Origin: Kiritimatiellia bacterium
Lineage (GTDB): Bacteria > Verrucomicrobiota > Kiritimatiellia > RFP12 > DVOR01
DNA length: 21,865 bases
Assembly: GCA_900771325.1 (NCBI GenBank)
Contig: CAAGNN010000185.1
Coordinates: forward strand, 1-21,865
Direction of reading: 5' to 3'
The notes under the pieces were generated by a model that made no database searches, had not been told where the DNA came from, and was given only the letters and a program-made list of their open reading frames with translations. Shown one piece after another: positions 7,598-13,914 of the stretch (within the stretch, counting starts at the first letter, position 1; each line of letters opens with the position of its first letter). The position numbers were made by a program, and so were the translations under genes.

Positions 7598-8207
7598 TGG
7601 CTTGGGAGAAGTGGCGGCACCCGAAGAAGCCGTTGTAGGCCGAGAGGGGCGAGGGGTGCGCGGCGGTCAGCACCAGGTGGCGCTTAGGGTCGATGAGCGT
7701 GCGCTTGGCCTTGGCCTTCGCGCCCCAGAGGAGGAAGACCACGTGCTCGCGGCGCTCGGAGACGGTGCGGATAATCGCGTCGGTGAAGGCCTCCCACCCC
7801 AGGCCGGCGTGCGAGAGCGGGGCGTGGGCGCGGCAGGTGAGCACCGCGTTGAGCAGGAGGACGCCCTGGCGCGCCCAGGGGGTCAGGTCGCCCAAGGCGA
7901 TGTGGGCCGGGCGGCCAAGGTCGGAGGCGATTTCGGTGAGGATGTTGCGCAGGGAGGGGGGCGGCTGGGTGGGCGGCAAGACCGAGAAGGCCAGCCCGTG
8001 GGCCTGCCCTGGCGTGGGGTAAGGATCCTGCCCCAAGATGACCACGCGCGTCTGGGCCAAATGGCAGAGTTGGAGCGCGGCGTAGATGTGCTCGTAGGCC
8101 GGGAGGATTTGCTCGCGGTCGTAGGCGGAGCGGACGCGCGCGCGGAGCGCGGCGAAGTCGGCGCTGGTGACAAAGGGCTCCAGGGCGTCGCGCCAATCGG
8201 TGTGCAC
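7554..8207 (-). CDS. ung: Uracil-DNA glycosylase, family 1
   Basis: The 217-residue enzyme removes uracil from DNA as the first step of base-excision repair in the cytoplasm. The water-activating motif GQDPYP is at 59-64 with catalytic D61. The leucine-loop motif HPSPLSAY begins at H184, followed by FFGCRHFSQAN and the family-typical C-terminal PIDW. Many family-1 enzymes have GQDPYH; here the last residue is proline, a variant I recall from other phyla and expect to be active. The frame is open about 63 codons further upstream, but that part overlaps the neighbour and has shadow-like Ser/Thr/Pro composition. I therefore start at the GTG at 8207, four bases after the upstream stop, which gives a normal length (E. 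coli 229 residues). The 3' end overlaps the glycosyltransferase start. Confidence 0.93.
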   Translation of the reverse strand: MHTDWRDALEPFVTSADFAALRARVRSAYDREQILPAYEHIYAALQLCHLAQTRVVILGQDPYPTPGQAHGLAFSVLPPTQPPPSLRNILTEIASDLGRPAHIALGDLTPWARQGVLLLNAVLTCRAHAPLSHAGLGWEAFTDAIIRTVSERREHVVFLLWGAKAKAKRTLIDPKRHLVLTAAHPSPLSAYNGFFGCRHFSQANAYLLAHGQQPIDW

Positions 8208-8211
8208 GGGG

Positions 8212-8658
8212 CTACTCCGGGTCGTCGGCGAGGAAGTCGGGCATCTCCGGCGCGTCCTTGGGGTCGCGTGGAGCGTAGTAGTCGCGGAAGGCCTCGGTGA
8301 AGTCGTAGACCGCGTGGAAGTCTTCGAGGGAGTCGGACTGGGTCTTACCGAAGACACCCACGGAGATAAGGTTGTAGACGAGATTGCCGATGTCATCGGT
8401 GGTGCGAATATTCATCTCGTCGAGGAGGTCTGCGGCGAAGGGGCCGAACTCGGCGAGGAGGTAATCGCGGAAGCCGAAGGCCAGCTGGCGGCCGGAGACG
8501 TGGCCCTGCGGGCGCGGCGGCTCGTTGGAGTCGGTCGGCATCGGGTGGCGGACGGTGTAGTCGATGACCGCCGGCATAAGGTCGTAGGCGCGGGCGGGGT
8601 AGCGGCTGTCCTGCTTGAGGATCCGGGCCACGGCCTTGTCAAAGCGCTTGTCTCGCAT
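8212..8658 (-). CDS. Minf_1886 family protein, function unknown
   Basis: The 148-residue soluble protein matches the family as I remember it: YPARAY at 20-25, a helix, GHVSGRQL at 52-59, the FGPFAADLL segment near 71-79, TTDDIGNLVYNLI at 86-98, KTQSDS near 105 and YDFTEAF near 118-124. No catalytic or metal-binding signature is obvious, and the charged C-terminal tail (DDPE) is not conserved in my memory. No function is established. The start is supported by AGGAG six bases upstream of the ATG, a site that overlaps the hisF stop region. It sits between hisF (9-base gap) and ung (4-base gap), so it is co-transcribed with both. Confidence 0.85.
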   Translation of the reverse strand: MRDKRFDKAVARILKQDSRYPARAYDLMPAVIDYTVRHPMPTDSNEPPRPQGHVSGRQLAFGFRDYLLAEFGPFAADLLDEMNIRTTDDIGNLVYNLISVGVFGKTQSDSLEDFHAVYDFTEAFRDYYAPRDPKDAPEMPDFLADDPE

Positions 8659-8667
8659 AAGCTTCTC

Positions 8668-9438
8668 CTAGCGAACCGGGATGGCGGCTGCGCGCAGGGC
8701 CTGCTTGATGCCCTGGCACGTGTAGCCCATCGTGTGGACCATCGAGGCCACGAGCGCGGCATCGGCCTTGCCCGCGGTGAGCACCTCCACCAAGTGCTGC
8801 GGCGCACCGGCTCCGCCCGAGGCGATGACCGGCACCTTCACCGCCTCGCTCACCTGGCGGGTAATCTCCAGCTCGTAGCCCTCGCGCACGCCATCGGTAT
8901 CGATCGCGTTCAGGCAGATTTCGCCCGCGCCCAGGGCCACCGCCTCCTTAGCCCAGGCCACGGCATCGCGCCCGGTCGGCTCGCGTCCGCCCCGGATGAC
9001 CACTTCGTAGCCCGAGGGGATGGCCGCCGAAATGCCCACGCGCTTGGCATCCATCCCCAAGACCACGCACTGGCGGCCAAAGGCTCGCGCGCCTTCGGCC
9101 AAGATCTCGGGCTTTTCCACGGCCAGGGAGTTGAGGGAGACCTTGTCGGCACCGGCCAGAAGGGCTGCGCGCATATCCTCCACCCCGCGGATGCCCCCGC
9201 CGACGGTGAAGGGAATGGTGAGGGCGCGGGCGGCGCGCTCGACCATCTCCAGGTCGCAGCGGCGGTGCTCGGCGCTGGCGGTGATATCGTAGAAGACCAT
9301 CTCGTCGGCACCCTCATCGCAGTAGCGCGCGGCCATCTCCACGGGGTCGCCGACGTCGACGTTGCCCTTGAACTTCACGCCCTTGGTGACGCGCCCATTG
9401 CGCACGTCCAGGCAGACAATCAAGCGTTTCAGGAGCAT
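8668..9438 (-). CDS. hisF: Imidazole glycerol phosphate synthase, cyclase subunit
   Basis: HisF (256 residues) is the (beta/alpha)8-barrel subunit that converts PRFAR and the ammonia delivered by HisH into imidazole glycerol phosphate and AICAR in histidine synthesis. Catalytic aspartates fall at the canonical numbers: D11 in VCLDV and D130 in LGMDAKR. ADEMVFYDITAS (44-55), TVGGGIR (78-84) and VIASGGAG near the C-terminus are phosphate-site and barrel motifs. The ATG at 9438 follows the hisH stop by one base (TGA-G-ATG), and the ribosome site GGAGG lies within the end of hisH, so the two subunits are translationally coupled. No other his gene is in the window. Confidence 0.97.
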   Translation of the reverse strand: MLLKRLIVCLDVRNGRVTKGVKFKGNVDVGDPVEMAARYCDEGADEMVFYDITASAEHRRCDLEMVERAARALTIPFTVGGGIRGVEDMRAALLAGADKVSLNSLAVEKPEILAEGARAFGRQCVVLGMDAKRVGISAAIPSGYEVVIRGGREPTGRDAVAWAKEAVALGAGEICLNAIDTDGVREGYELEITRQVSEAVKVPVIASGGAGAPQHLVEVLTAGKADAALVASMVHTMGYTCQGIKQALRAAAIPVR

Positions 9439-9439
9439 C

Positions 9440-10054
9440 TCAGGCCTCCCAGGCAAGGAAGTTGCGCAAGAGCTGTTCGCCCGCGCGGCCGCTGCGCTCG
9501 GGGTGGAACTGCGTGGCCACCAGCGAGCCGCAGCCGATGACTGCGGCAAAGCGCTCGCCGCAGTAGTCCGTCCGCCCGAGGATATCGGCCTCGCGCTCGG
9601 GTTTGGCAAAGTAGGAGTGGACAAAGTAGAAGGCCTCGCCCTGGGCGATGTTGGCGAAGAGGGGGTGCTCGGCGTGGTCGAGGGTGTTCCAGCCCATGTG
9701 CGGGATCTTGGCTTCGGGGTCCTTGGCCGGGTCAAAGCCCACGCACTGCCCGGGGATGAGTCCGAGCCCCGCCGTGCCGCCATCCTCCGCCGAGGAGCCC
9801 AGGAGCAGCTGCATCCCCAGGCAAATCCCGAGCACCGGCACCCCGCGCGCAACCTGCTGCGCGAGCAACGCGTCGAAGCCGCGCGAACGCACGCCGGCCA
9901 TCCCGCTCCCGGCCGAGCCCACGCCCGGAAAGACCAACCGCCCGCCGCCAAACTGCGCGGCCTCGGTAATGACCCGGGGCTGCTCCCCGAGCCGCTCGAA
10001 GGCCAAGCAGACGCTCGTCAAGTTGCCGGCCCCGTAATCCAATATCGTAACCAT
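9440..10054 (-). CDS. hisH: Imidazole glycerol phosphate synthase, glutaminase subunit
   Basis: HisH (204 residues) is the class I glutamine amidotransferase that supplies ammonia to HisF. The catalytic triad is visible: C78 in GICLGMQLL, H184 and E186 in QFHPERSG. The oxyanion-strand motif PGVGS is at 43-47 and the N-terminal DYGAGNL at 6-12. The frame is open 47 codons upstream, but MVTILDYGAGN at 10054 is the family start. A -10 box ends six bases before this ATG, so the mRNA may be leaderless. hisH heads the six-gene minus-strand run that ends at 3587. Confidence 0.97.
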   Translation of the reverse strand: MVTILDYGAGNLTSVCLAFERLGEQPRVITEAAQFGGGRLVFPGVGSAGSGMAGVRSRGFDALLAQQVARGVPVLGICLGMQLLLGSSAEDGGTAGLGLIPGQCVGFDPAKDPEAKIPHMGWNTLDHAEHPLFANIAQGEAFYFVHSYFAKPEREADILGRTDYCGERFAAVIGCGSLVATQFHPERSGRAGEQLLRNFLAWEA

Positions 10055-10060
10055 AGGACT

Positions 10061-10069
10061 ATTGTAGCA
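10061..10069 (-). promoter_or_regulatory. Extended -10 promoter of the hisHF run, leaderless geometry
   Basis: On the minus strand TGC-TACAAT is followed by AGTCCT and then the hisH ATG. A near-consensus -10 box six bases from the initiation codon leaves no room for a ribosome binding site. A weak TTCACG lies about 18 bases upstream of the -10. Confidence 0.65.
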
Positions 10070-10072
10070 AAA

Positions 10073-10170
10073 GCGCCTGCGGCGCGTGAAGGGTGAGAAG
10101 TGAACGGTGAACGGTGGCGGCTGCGCCGCCGTGCGGAGGCCCTGCGGGCCGAGAGGTGCGGCAACGCCGC
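10073..10170. repeat. Series of short triloop hairpins
   Basis: Four small perfect palindromes follow one another: GCGCC-TGC-GGCGC (10073-10085), GGCGGC-TGC-GCCGCC (10116-10130), GGCCC-TGC-GGGCC (10138-10150) and GCGGC-AAC-GCCGC (10158-10170). They sit directly upstream of the hisH promoter. The larger series at 13764-13914 has the same style of stem, loop and YYCAC-like spacers. REP-like function is possible; none is shown. Confidence 0.75.
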
Positions 10171-10228
10171 GTAAGGTGCGTACCGCGACGGGCAAGCTGG
10201 GGCGGCAACGGGCGAAGGGACCAGACTT

Positions 10229-10263
10229 CTGCCGCCGGGGACGGCGGCAGTCAAAACGGGCAA
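10229..10263 (+). repeat. GGGGAC-loop hairpin with TCAAAACGGGCAA tail, copy 2
   Basis: CTGCCGCC and GGCGGCAG pair around GGGGAC and are followed directly by TCAAAACGGGCAA. Stem bases differ from those of copies 1 and 3 but pairing is kept, while loop and tail are conserved. It lies beyond the terminator of the ppiD-like gene. Confidence 0.75.
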
Positions 10264-10281
10264 CGCGCTAACGCGATGGGT

Positions 10282-10325
10282 AAAGCAAAAGCCCCGCGAG
10301 CGTGTTGCCACGGCTCAGGCGGGGC
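10282..10325 (-). terminator. Intrinsic terminator of the ppiD-like gene
   Basis: On the minus strand GCCCCGC (10325-10319) pairs with GCGGGGC (10297-10291). An inner stem is capped by a GCAA tetraloop, and TTTTGCTTT follows. It starts 22 bases after the stop codon at 10348, so it should end the transcript of the two genes upstream. Confidence 0.75.
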
Positions 10326-10347
10326 CTGCTTGGGGAACGCCAGCGCG

Positions 10348-12018
10348 TTATTCGGCGGCGGGGGCTTCGTCCTCAGCGAAGAGGGGATAGCCCTCGGCGT
10401 TGGTGAGGGACTGGCGCGCGAGGTTCCAGGTGAGCCAGTCTTCGGCCACAAGGAAGGCGGTGCGCGGCTGGGAGACATCGGTGCGGCGCGTGGTCTTCTG
10501 GAGGGCGTCGCCGGCTTGGCGATCGGCCACGTAGACGAAGAGGAGGTCGTTGCCCGGGAGGAGGATAGGCTCGGAGAGGGCCTTGGTGCCGAGGGTGCCC
10601 ACGGCGCTCATCACATCGGCGCGGTTGGGGATCTCGAGCTTGGCCGAGTCGGAGAGGACGCAGGTGACGGCGGTCGAGGCGGTCAGCCCTTCGATGTTGC
10701 AGGCGGCGACGGCCTTGTCGAAGGCGCTTTCGGTGGCAAGCGACTCGAGGAGCTTGGTGCGCAGATCCTCGCCGGCAGCCTTCTGGCGCTTAGCCAGGAG
10801 GTCGCGGCGCAGGTCGGCCTGCACGCGGGCCTTGACGTCGGCCAGCGGCTCGACGTGCTTGGCGGTGATGGTCTGGAGCTGGACGAGGTAGACGCGGTCG
10901 GTGCCCGAAACGGCGTTGAAATTGTTCTCGGTTTCATCCATCTCAAAGACCGAGCCGATGAGCTCGGCGGCGTTCTGGAAGCCGAAGGGGCGGTCTTGGC
11001 GGACGGTGGCCTGCTTGGGCTCGCCGTAGCCCTTGGCGGCCTCGGCCAGGCCGGCGACCTGGGCCTTGGCGACGAGCTGCTCGTTGACGACGGTCTGGGC
11101 GAGTTCGAGGGCCTTTTCAGCGCGGGCCTTGGCAATCACCTGCTCCTTGACCTCTTCGTAGGGGAGGACTTCGGTGGCGTTGGTGCCGGTACCCTTAAAC
11201 TCTTCGCTGTGGTCGTCGTAGTACTGCATCGCGTCCATCTCTTCGATGGTGACCTGGCCCTCGAAGGCGGAGGCGGGCACCTCGACGTAGGCGATGGTGC
11301 GCTGTTCGGGGAGGGTGTAGGCCTCGGCGTGGCTGTCATACCACGCCTGCACCTCGGCATCGGGGGTCTCGATTTCCTCGGCCTTGGTGGCGCACTTGAG
11401 GGTGGCGGTGTAGAGGGTGGTGGTGTCGTAGAGCGCGTCGAGGAGGAAGTCCTGCTCCATGGGCGAGACCCAGCCGACGGCGTTGAAGACGCAGGAGGTC
11501 ATCGTTTGCGCCGGCAGCCAGACGGAGGCGAAGGTCTTCTCGAAGAGGGAGGCTTCGGCGTAGTTGTTGCGCGAGAGGAAGGCGCGGTAGTAGCCGGCAT
11601 TGAAGACACCCTGGCCGTCGGTGAAGAAGCGGGCGAGGACCTGCTCGGCACCGGCCTGGGTGGTGGTGAGGCCGTGGGCCTGGGCCACTTCGCGCGCGGC
11701 GAGCAACTTCCACACGGCCTGACGGCGCGCCAGGGCCGCCTCGTCGCTCTCGCCGGGGTCGGTGCGCAGCAGCGCGCCGAAGATCTGCGCGCCGGGCGGC
11801 AGGAAGTAGGCGTACTCCGAGAGGATGGCGAGGGTCTTGGCGGCGCTTTCGCTCTCCTGATAGGTGACCGCGTTGCCATCCAGGAAGCCGGCCACGTTGG
11901 CGTTGGGCGAGGCGCTCCGGCAGGAATCGGCCACCACGAAGGCGAAGACCATTAGCAGGGCCAAGAGGCCCCAAATCAACTTGCTCTTAATCAGGCGGGA
12001 GAAGTGGTAGATGAACAT
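10348..12018 (-). CDS. PpiD/SurA-like membrane-anchored periplasmic folding factor
   Basis: The 556-residue protein begins with a short basic cytoplasmic end (HFSRLIKSK), has one membrane helix at about 14-30 and then a long alpha-rich extracytoplasmic region. This is the topology of PpiD-type chaperones, with a SurA-like N-terminal region around 35-180 (GNAVT, GLTTT, F..DGQGVFN..YYRAFLS). The C-terminal part with KAKAE-like helices and a DRVYLVQLQTI strand resembles the PpiD periplasmic core. I do not see a convincing active parvulin motif, so it may be a chaperone without isomerase activity. The C-terminus is acidic (EDEAPAAE). No Shine-Dalgarno sequence precedes the ATG; it lies 47 bases after the exported acidic-tail gene and is probably co-transcribed with it. 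A terminator follows. Confidence 0.7.
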   Translation of the reverse strand: MFIYHFSRLIKSKLIWGLLALLMVFAFVVADSCRSASPNANVAGFLDGNAVTYQESESAAKTLAILSEYAYFLPPGAQIFGALLRTDPGESDEAALARRQAVWKLLAAREVAQAHGLTTTQAGAEQVLARFFTDGQGVFNAGYYRAFLSRNNYAEASLFEKTFASVWLPAQTMTSCVFNAVGWVSPMEQDFLLDALYDTTTLYTATLKCATKAEEIETPDAEVQAWYDSHAEAYTLPEQRTIAYVEVPASAFEGQVTIEEMDAMQYYDDHSEEFKGTGTNATEVLPYEEVKEQVIAKARAEKALELAQTVVNEQLVAKAQVAGLAEAAKGYGEPKQATVRQDRPFGFQNAAELIGSVFEMDETENNFNAVSGTDRVYLVQLQTITAKHVEPLADVKARVQADLRRDLLAKRQKAAGEDLRTKLLESLATESAFDKAVAACNIEGLTASTAVTCVLSDSAKLEIPNRADVMSAVGTLGTKALSEPILLPGNDLLFVYVADRQAGDALQKTTRRTDVSQPRTAFLVAEDWLTWNLARQSLTNAEGYPLFAEDEAPAAE

Positions 12019-12065
12019 AATGTGTGTCGTGTGTTGTGTAAGAAAAGACGTCCGGCAGACCGCGC

Positions 12066-13034
12066 TTAGAGCAGGTCGCCGTCGCCAAAGTCGTCAAAGT
12101 CGTCCCCTGCGGAGGCGCTGGCACCCTCTTCCTCGCCCTCTTCCCCGAGTTCTTCACCCTCTTCCTCTTCGGCGAAGACCTCATCAAAGAGTTCGCCGGT
12201 GCGGAAGCCGTCGCCACGGTTCTCAACGTAGGCAAAGTAGTTCTTCGCCTTGCCGTTGTTATAGAGCGTGAGCACCGAGACGGTCCAGTTATCCGAGCCC
12301 TTGGCCTTGGCGCGGGTGATCTTGATCGAGGAGCCCGGCTGCAGGGGGAACTCCGTCGTCTTGCCGGCACCGGAGGGCAGGTCGAGCTTCACCTCGCCCA
12401 CGCGCCCGGTCAGCTCCGTCAGCCCAACCGAGGCTTCGGCACCTGTGAACGCATTGGCCTGGGTCAACTCGGGAACCGTGAAGTGCTTGCCCTGGAAGTT
12501 TGCTGTGCCCGAGAGCAGGCGGAAGGAGAAGTTTTCTTCGCCGAGCTCCTCGCCGGGGCGCACGGGGTCCATCTGCAACTTCGAGCGGCCAACCATCGCG
12601 CCGAAGGTGCCCAGCGGCGTGACCACCTGGAACTGCCCGGGCTGCACGCGGTCATCCACCGCGATATTGAACTCGCCGTAGTCCGCCGCCACAGTCACCG
12701 CCGTCCAGTCCGCGTTGCTTTTGGGGACAAACTTGGCCGGACCGCGCACGACCACGTAAGTAAAGGTCTCAAGGTTGACGCGCACCTTCGCCCCCTCGGC
12801 CACCGTAAAGACCGTGCCATAGGGATAGGCCTTGTAGGGCACTGCGGCAACGGCCACTTGAGCGCCAGGCTTGAGCACCGTCACGCCGGCACCTTTGTCC
12901 GTCGCAACCAAGTCGCCTACCTTTGCCAGGGCCTCAAAGCGCACTAGCTTGGCTTCACCGGCCTCCTGGGCATAGACCACCTGCGCCCCGAACAACACGC
13001 TCAAGGCCACCAACATCATCGGCTTGCGAACCAT
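12066..13034 (-). CDS. Exported protein with acidic C-terminal tail, FecR-like region possible
   Basis: I do not recognise the family with certainty. The 322-residue product has a clear signal peptide (MVRKPMMLVALSVLFGAQ, likely cut after VYA at residue 22). A beta-rich middle follows, in which VTVLKPGAQVAV, YPYGTVFTVAEGAKVRVNL and YVVVRGPAKF recall the threshold-and-gradient strands of FecR-type domains. The last 40 residues are dominated by Glu, Asp and Gly and end in DDFGDGDLL. Few cysteines and no catalytic motif are seen. The ATG at 13034 has an AGGAG six bases upstream, and the frame further upstream is shadow. A promoter at 13104-13132 gives a leader of about 60 bases. Periplasmic or surface location and a partnership with the PpiD-like protein encoded next are inferred from export and order only. 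Confidence 0.7.
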   Translation of the reverse strand: MVRKPMMLVALSVLFGAQVVYAQEAGEAKLVRFEALAKVGDLVATDKGAGVTVLKPGAQVAVAAVPYKAYPYGTVFTVAEGAKVRVNLETFTYVVVRGPAKFVPKSNADWTAVTVAADYGEFNIAVDDRVQPGQFQVVTPLGTFGAMVGRSKLQMDPVRPGEELGEENFSFRLLSGTANFQGKHFTVPELTQANAFTGAEASVGLTELTGRVGEVKLDLPSGAGKTTEFPLQPGSSIKITRAKAKGSDNWTVSVLTLYNNGKAKNYFAYVENRGDGFRTGELFDEVFAEEEEGEELGEEGEEEGASASAGDDFDDFGDGDLL

Positions 13035-13103
13035 TCTCGGCTCCTTTCTATGCGCGGAAAGACCTATCTCTTGCCACGGCTCTGTCAACTTCCATTCGCC
13101 CAT

Positions 13104-13132
13104 AGTGTAGCACGCCCCTCCCCCAGGTGCAA
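13104..13132 (-). promoter_or_regulatory. Promoter of the exported acidic-tail gene
   Basis: On the minus strand TTGCAC (13132-13127), a 17-base spacer ending in GTGC, and TACACT (13109-13104) form the most complete promoter in the window. Unlike the leaderless units it leaves about 60 bases of leader with a normal AGGAG ribosome site. Confidence 0.7.
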
Positions 13133-13147
13133 GCACAAAACGCGCCC

Positions 13148-13169
13148 AAAACCACAAAGAAGCGCAAAG
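13148..13169 (+). repeat. Degenerate CACAAAG element
   Basis: AACCACAAAGAAGCGCAAAG matches the start of the element found at 3347 and 3436 apart from one base, then diverges. It is a fragment of the family that brackets the restriction-modification gene. Confidence 0.7.
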
Positions 13170-13198
13170 CCCCCCACAAAACGCCCTAGACCGCTGGC

Positions 13199-13227
13199 TA
13201 TATATAAGGTGCGCGCGCGCACGCGCG
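13199..13227. other. TATATATA followed by alternating GC tract
   Basis: TATATATAAGG is followed by GTGCGCGCGCGCACGCGCG. Bases 13209-13222 are a perfect 14-bp palindrome of strictly alternating purines and pyrimidines, the type of sequence that can adopt Z-DNA, next to an easily melted AT step. It precedes the CCCGGG array. Confidence 0.6.
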
Positions 13228-13239
13228 AGGCTGGAGCAG

Positions 13240-13271
13240 GGGAAGGGCGCGGCAGGGGATGGGGCCGGGGG
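13240..13271 (+). repeat. 32-bp direct repeat, left copy
   Basis: The sequence from GGGAAGGGCGCGGCAGG to GGGGCCGGGGG recurs at 13592-13623 with two mismatches. The two copies bracket the CCCGGG array. Confidence 0.8.
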
Positions 13272-13310
13272 CTTGGAGCCAGGCACTCGCTGACGCTCGC
13301 TGCGCGGCGC

Positions 13311-13589
13311 ACCCGCCCCGGGTCCAAAGTGAACCCGCCCCGGGTCGAGGGTCAACCCGGGCCTACTTCGAGGCGAACCCGGGGCGGATAAAAATGTAAA
13401 GCGCCCCGGGTGCAAAGTGAACCCGGGGCGGATCGACCCCGAACCCGGGGCGGGTCGACCTCGGACCCGGGCCTACCTCGAGGCGAACCCGGGGCGGGTC
13501 GACCTTGAACCTGGGCCTACCTCGAGGCGAACCCGGGGCGGATCGACCCCGGACCCGGGCCTACCTCGAGGCGAACCCGGGGCGGATGC
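13311..13589. repeat. CCCGGG repeat array, partly with 44-bp period
   Basis: A 33-bp module (ACCYGGGCCTAC, YTCGAGG, CGAACCCGGGGCGG) occurs at 13355, 13465, 13509 and 13553; the last three are exactly 44 bp apart. Between them are CGCCCCGGGT and ACCCGGGGCGG units in both orientations, the same core as the array at 98-185. A 44-bp period rules out a repeated reading frame, and no gene is supported here. Confidence 0.9.
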
Positions 13590-13591
13590 GA

Positions 13592-13623
13592 GGGAAGGGC
13601 GCGGCAGGAGGTGGGGCCGGGGG
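13592..13623 (+). repeat. 32-bp direct repeat, right copy
   Basis: Matches 13240-13271 at 30 of 32 positions. The spacing between copies is 352 bp. Confidence 0.8.
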
Positions 13624-13694
13624 TGCCGGGCGAACGAGGCAGCGGGTGGGGCAAAGGGCCCGAGCCCGGGGTGGGTGAGGGGGCAGAGGGCACG

Positions 13695-13717
13695 AAAAAG
13701 GCCGCGGGGACGCGGCC
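13695..13717 (-). terminator. Intrinsic terminator downstream of the outer-membrane factor gene
   Basis: On the minus strand GGCCGCG and CGCGGCC pair around TCCC and are followed by TTTTT. It lies about 180 bases after the stop at 13899 and is the first T-tailed hairpin in that direction. It is built from copy 3 of the GGGGAC-loop hairpin. Confidence 0.7.
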
Positions 13718-13732
13718 TATCAGAACGGGCAA
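13700..13732 (+). repeat. GGGGAC-loop hairpin with TCAGAACGGGCAA tail, copy 3
   Basis: GGCCGC, the GGGGAC loop and GCGGCC are followed by TA and TCAGAACGGGCAA. Copy 1 has the same stem and loop and nearly the same tail. As in copy 1, the motif stands at the end of a CCCGGG array. Confidence 0.75.
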
Positions 13733-13763
13733 TGCAGAAAACGCCGCCGCCAGCGGCCCCTCA

Positions 13764-13914
13764 CGGCCCGAAGGGCCGCTTCACGCGCCGTTAGGCGCAC
13801 CTCACGCGAGCGCAGCGAGCACCCTCACGGCCCACAGGGCCCCCTCACGGCGGCAAAGCCGCCTCCCTCACGCGAGCTCAGCGAGCACCGCCGGGCGCTC
13901 ACTGAGCGCCCGGC
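13764..13914. repeat. Array of seven short palindromic or G/C modules with YYCAC spacers
   Basis: Modules start at 13764, 13785, 13806, 13829, 13849, 13872 and 13890. They are CGGCCC-GAA-GGGCCG, GCGCC-GTTA-GGCGC, GCGAGCGCAGCGAGC, GGCCC-ACA-GGGCC, GGCGGC-AAA-GCCGCC, GCGAGCTCAGCGAGC and an 11-bp-stem palindrome. Most are preceded by CTCAC or TTCAC. Stem sequences differ completely from module to module while the architecture is kept. The last palindrome (13890-13914, loop ACT) overlaps the end of the outer-membrane factor gene. Confidence 0.85.

Noticed and set aside
8208..8396. A 63-codon N-terminal extension of uracil-DNA glycosylase
   Set aside because: It overlaps the Minf_1886 gene in another frame, is Ser/Thr/Pro-rich and is absent from the family. 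The GTG at 8207 gives a normal length.
13311..13589. A CRISPR array
   Set aside because: The repeat is longer than and continuous with its variable parts. The modules are partly inverted and the intervening parts are variants of the same repeat rather than unique spacers. No cas gene is present.
13417..13794. A coding frame through the CCCGGG array
   Set aside because: The 44-bp period is not a multiple of three, so the protein would change frame with every unit.
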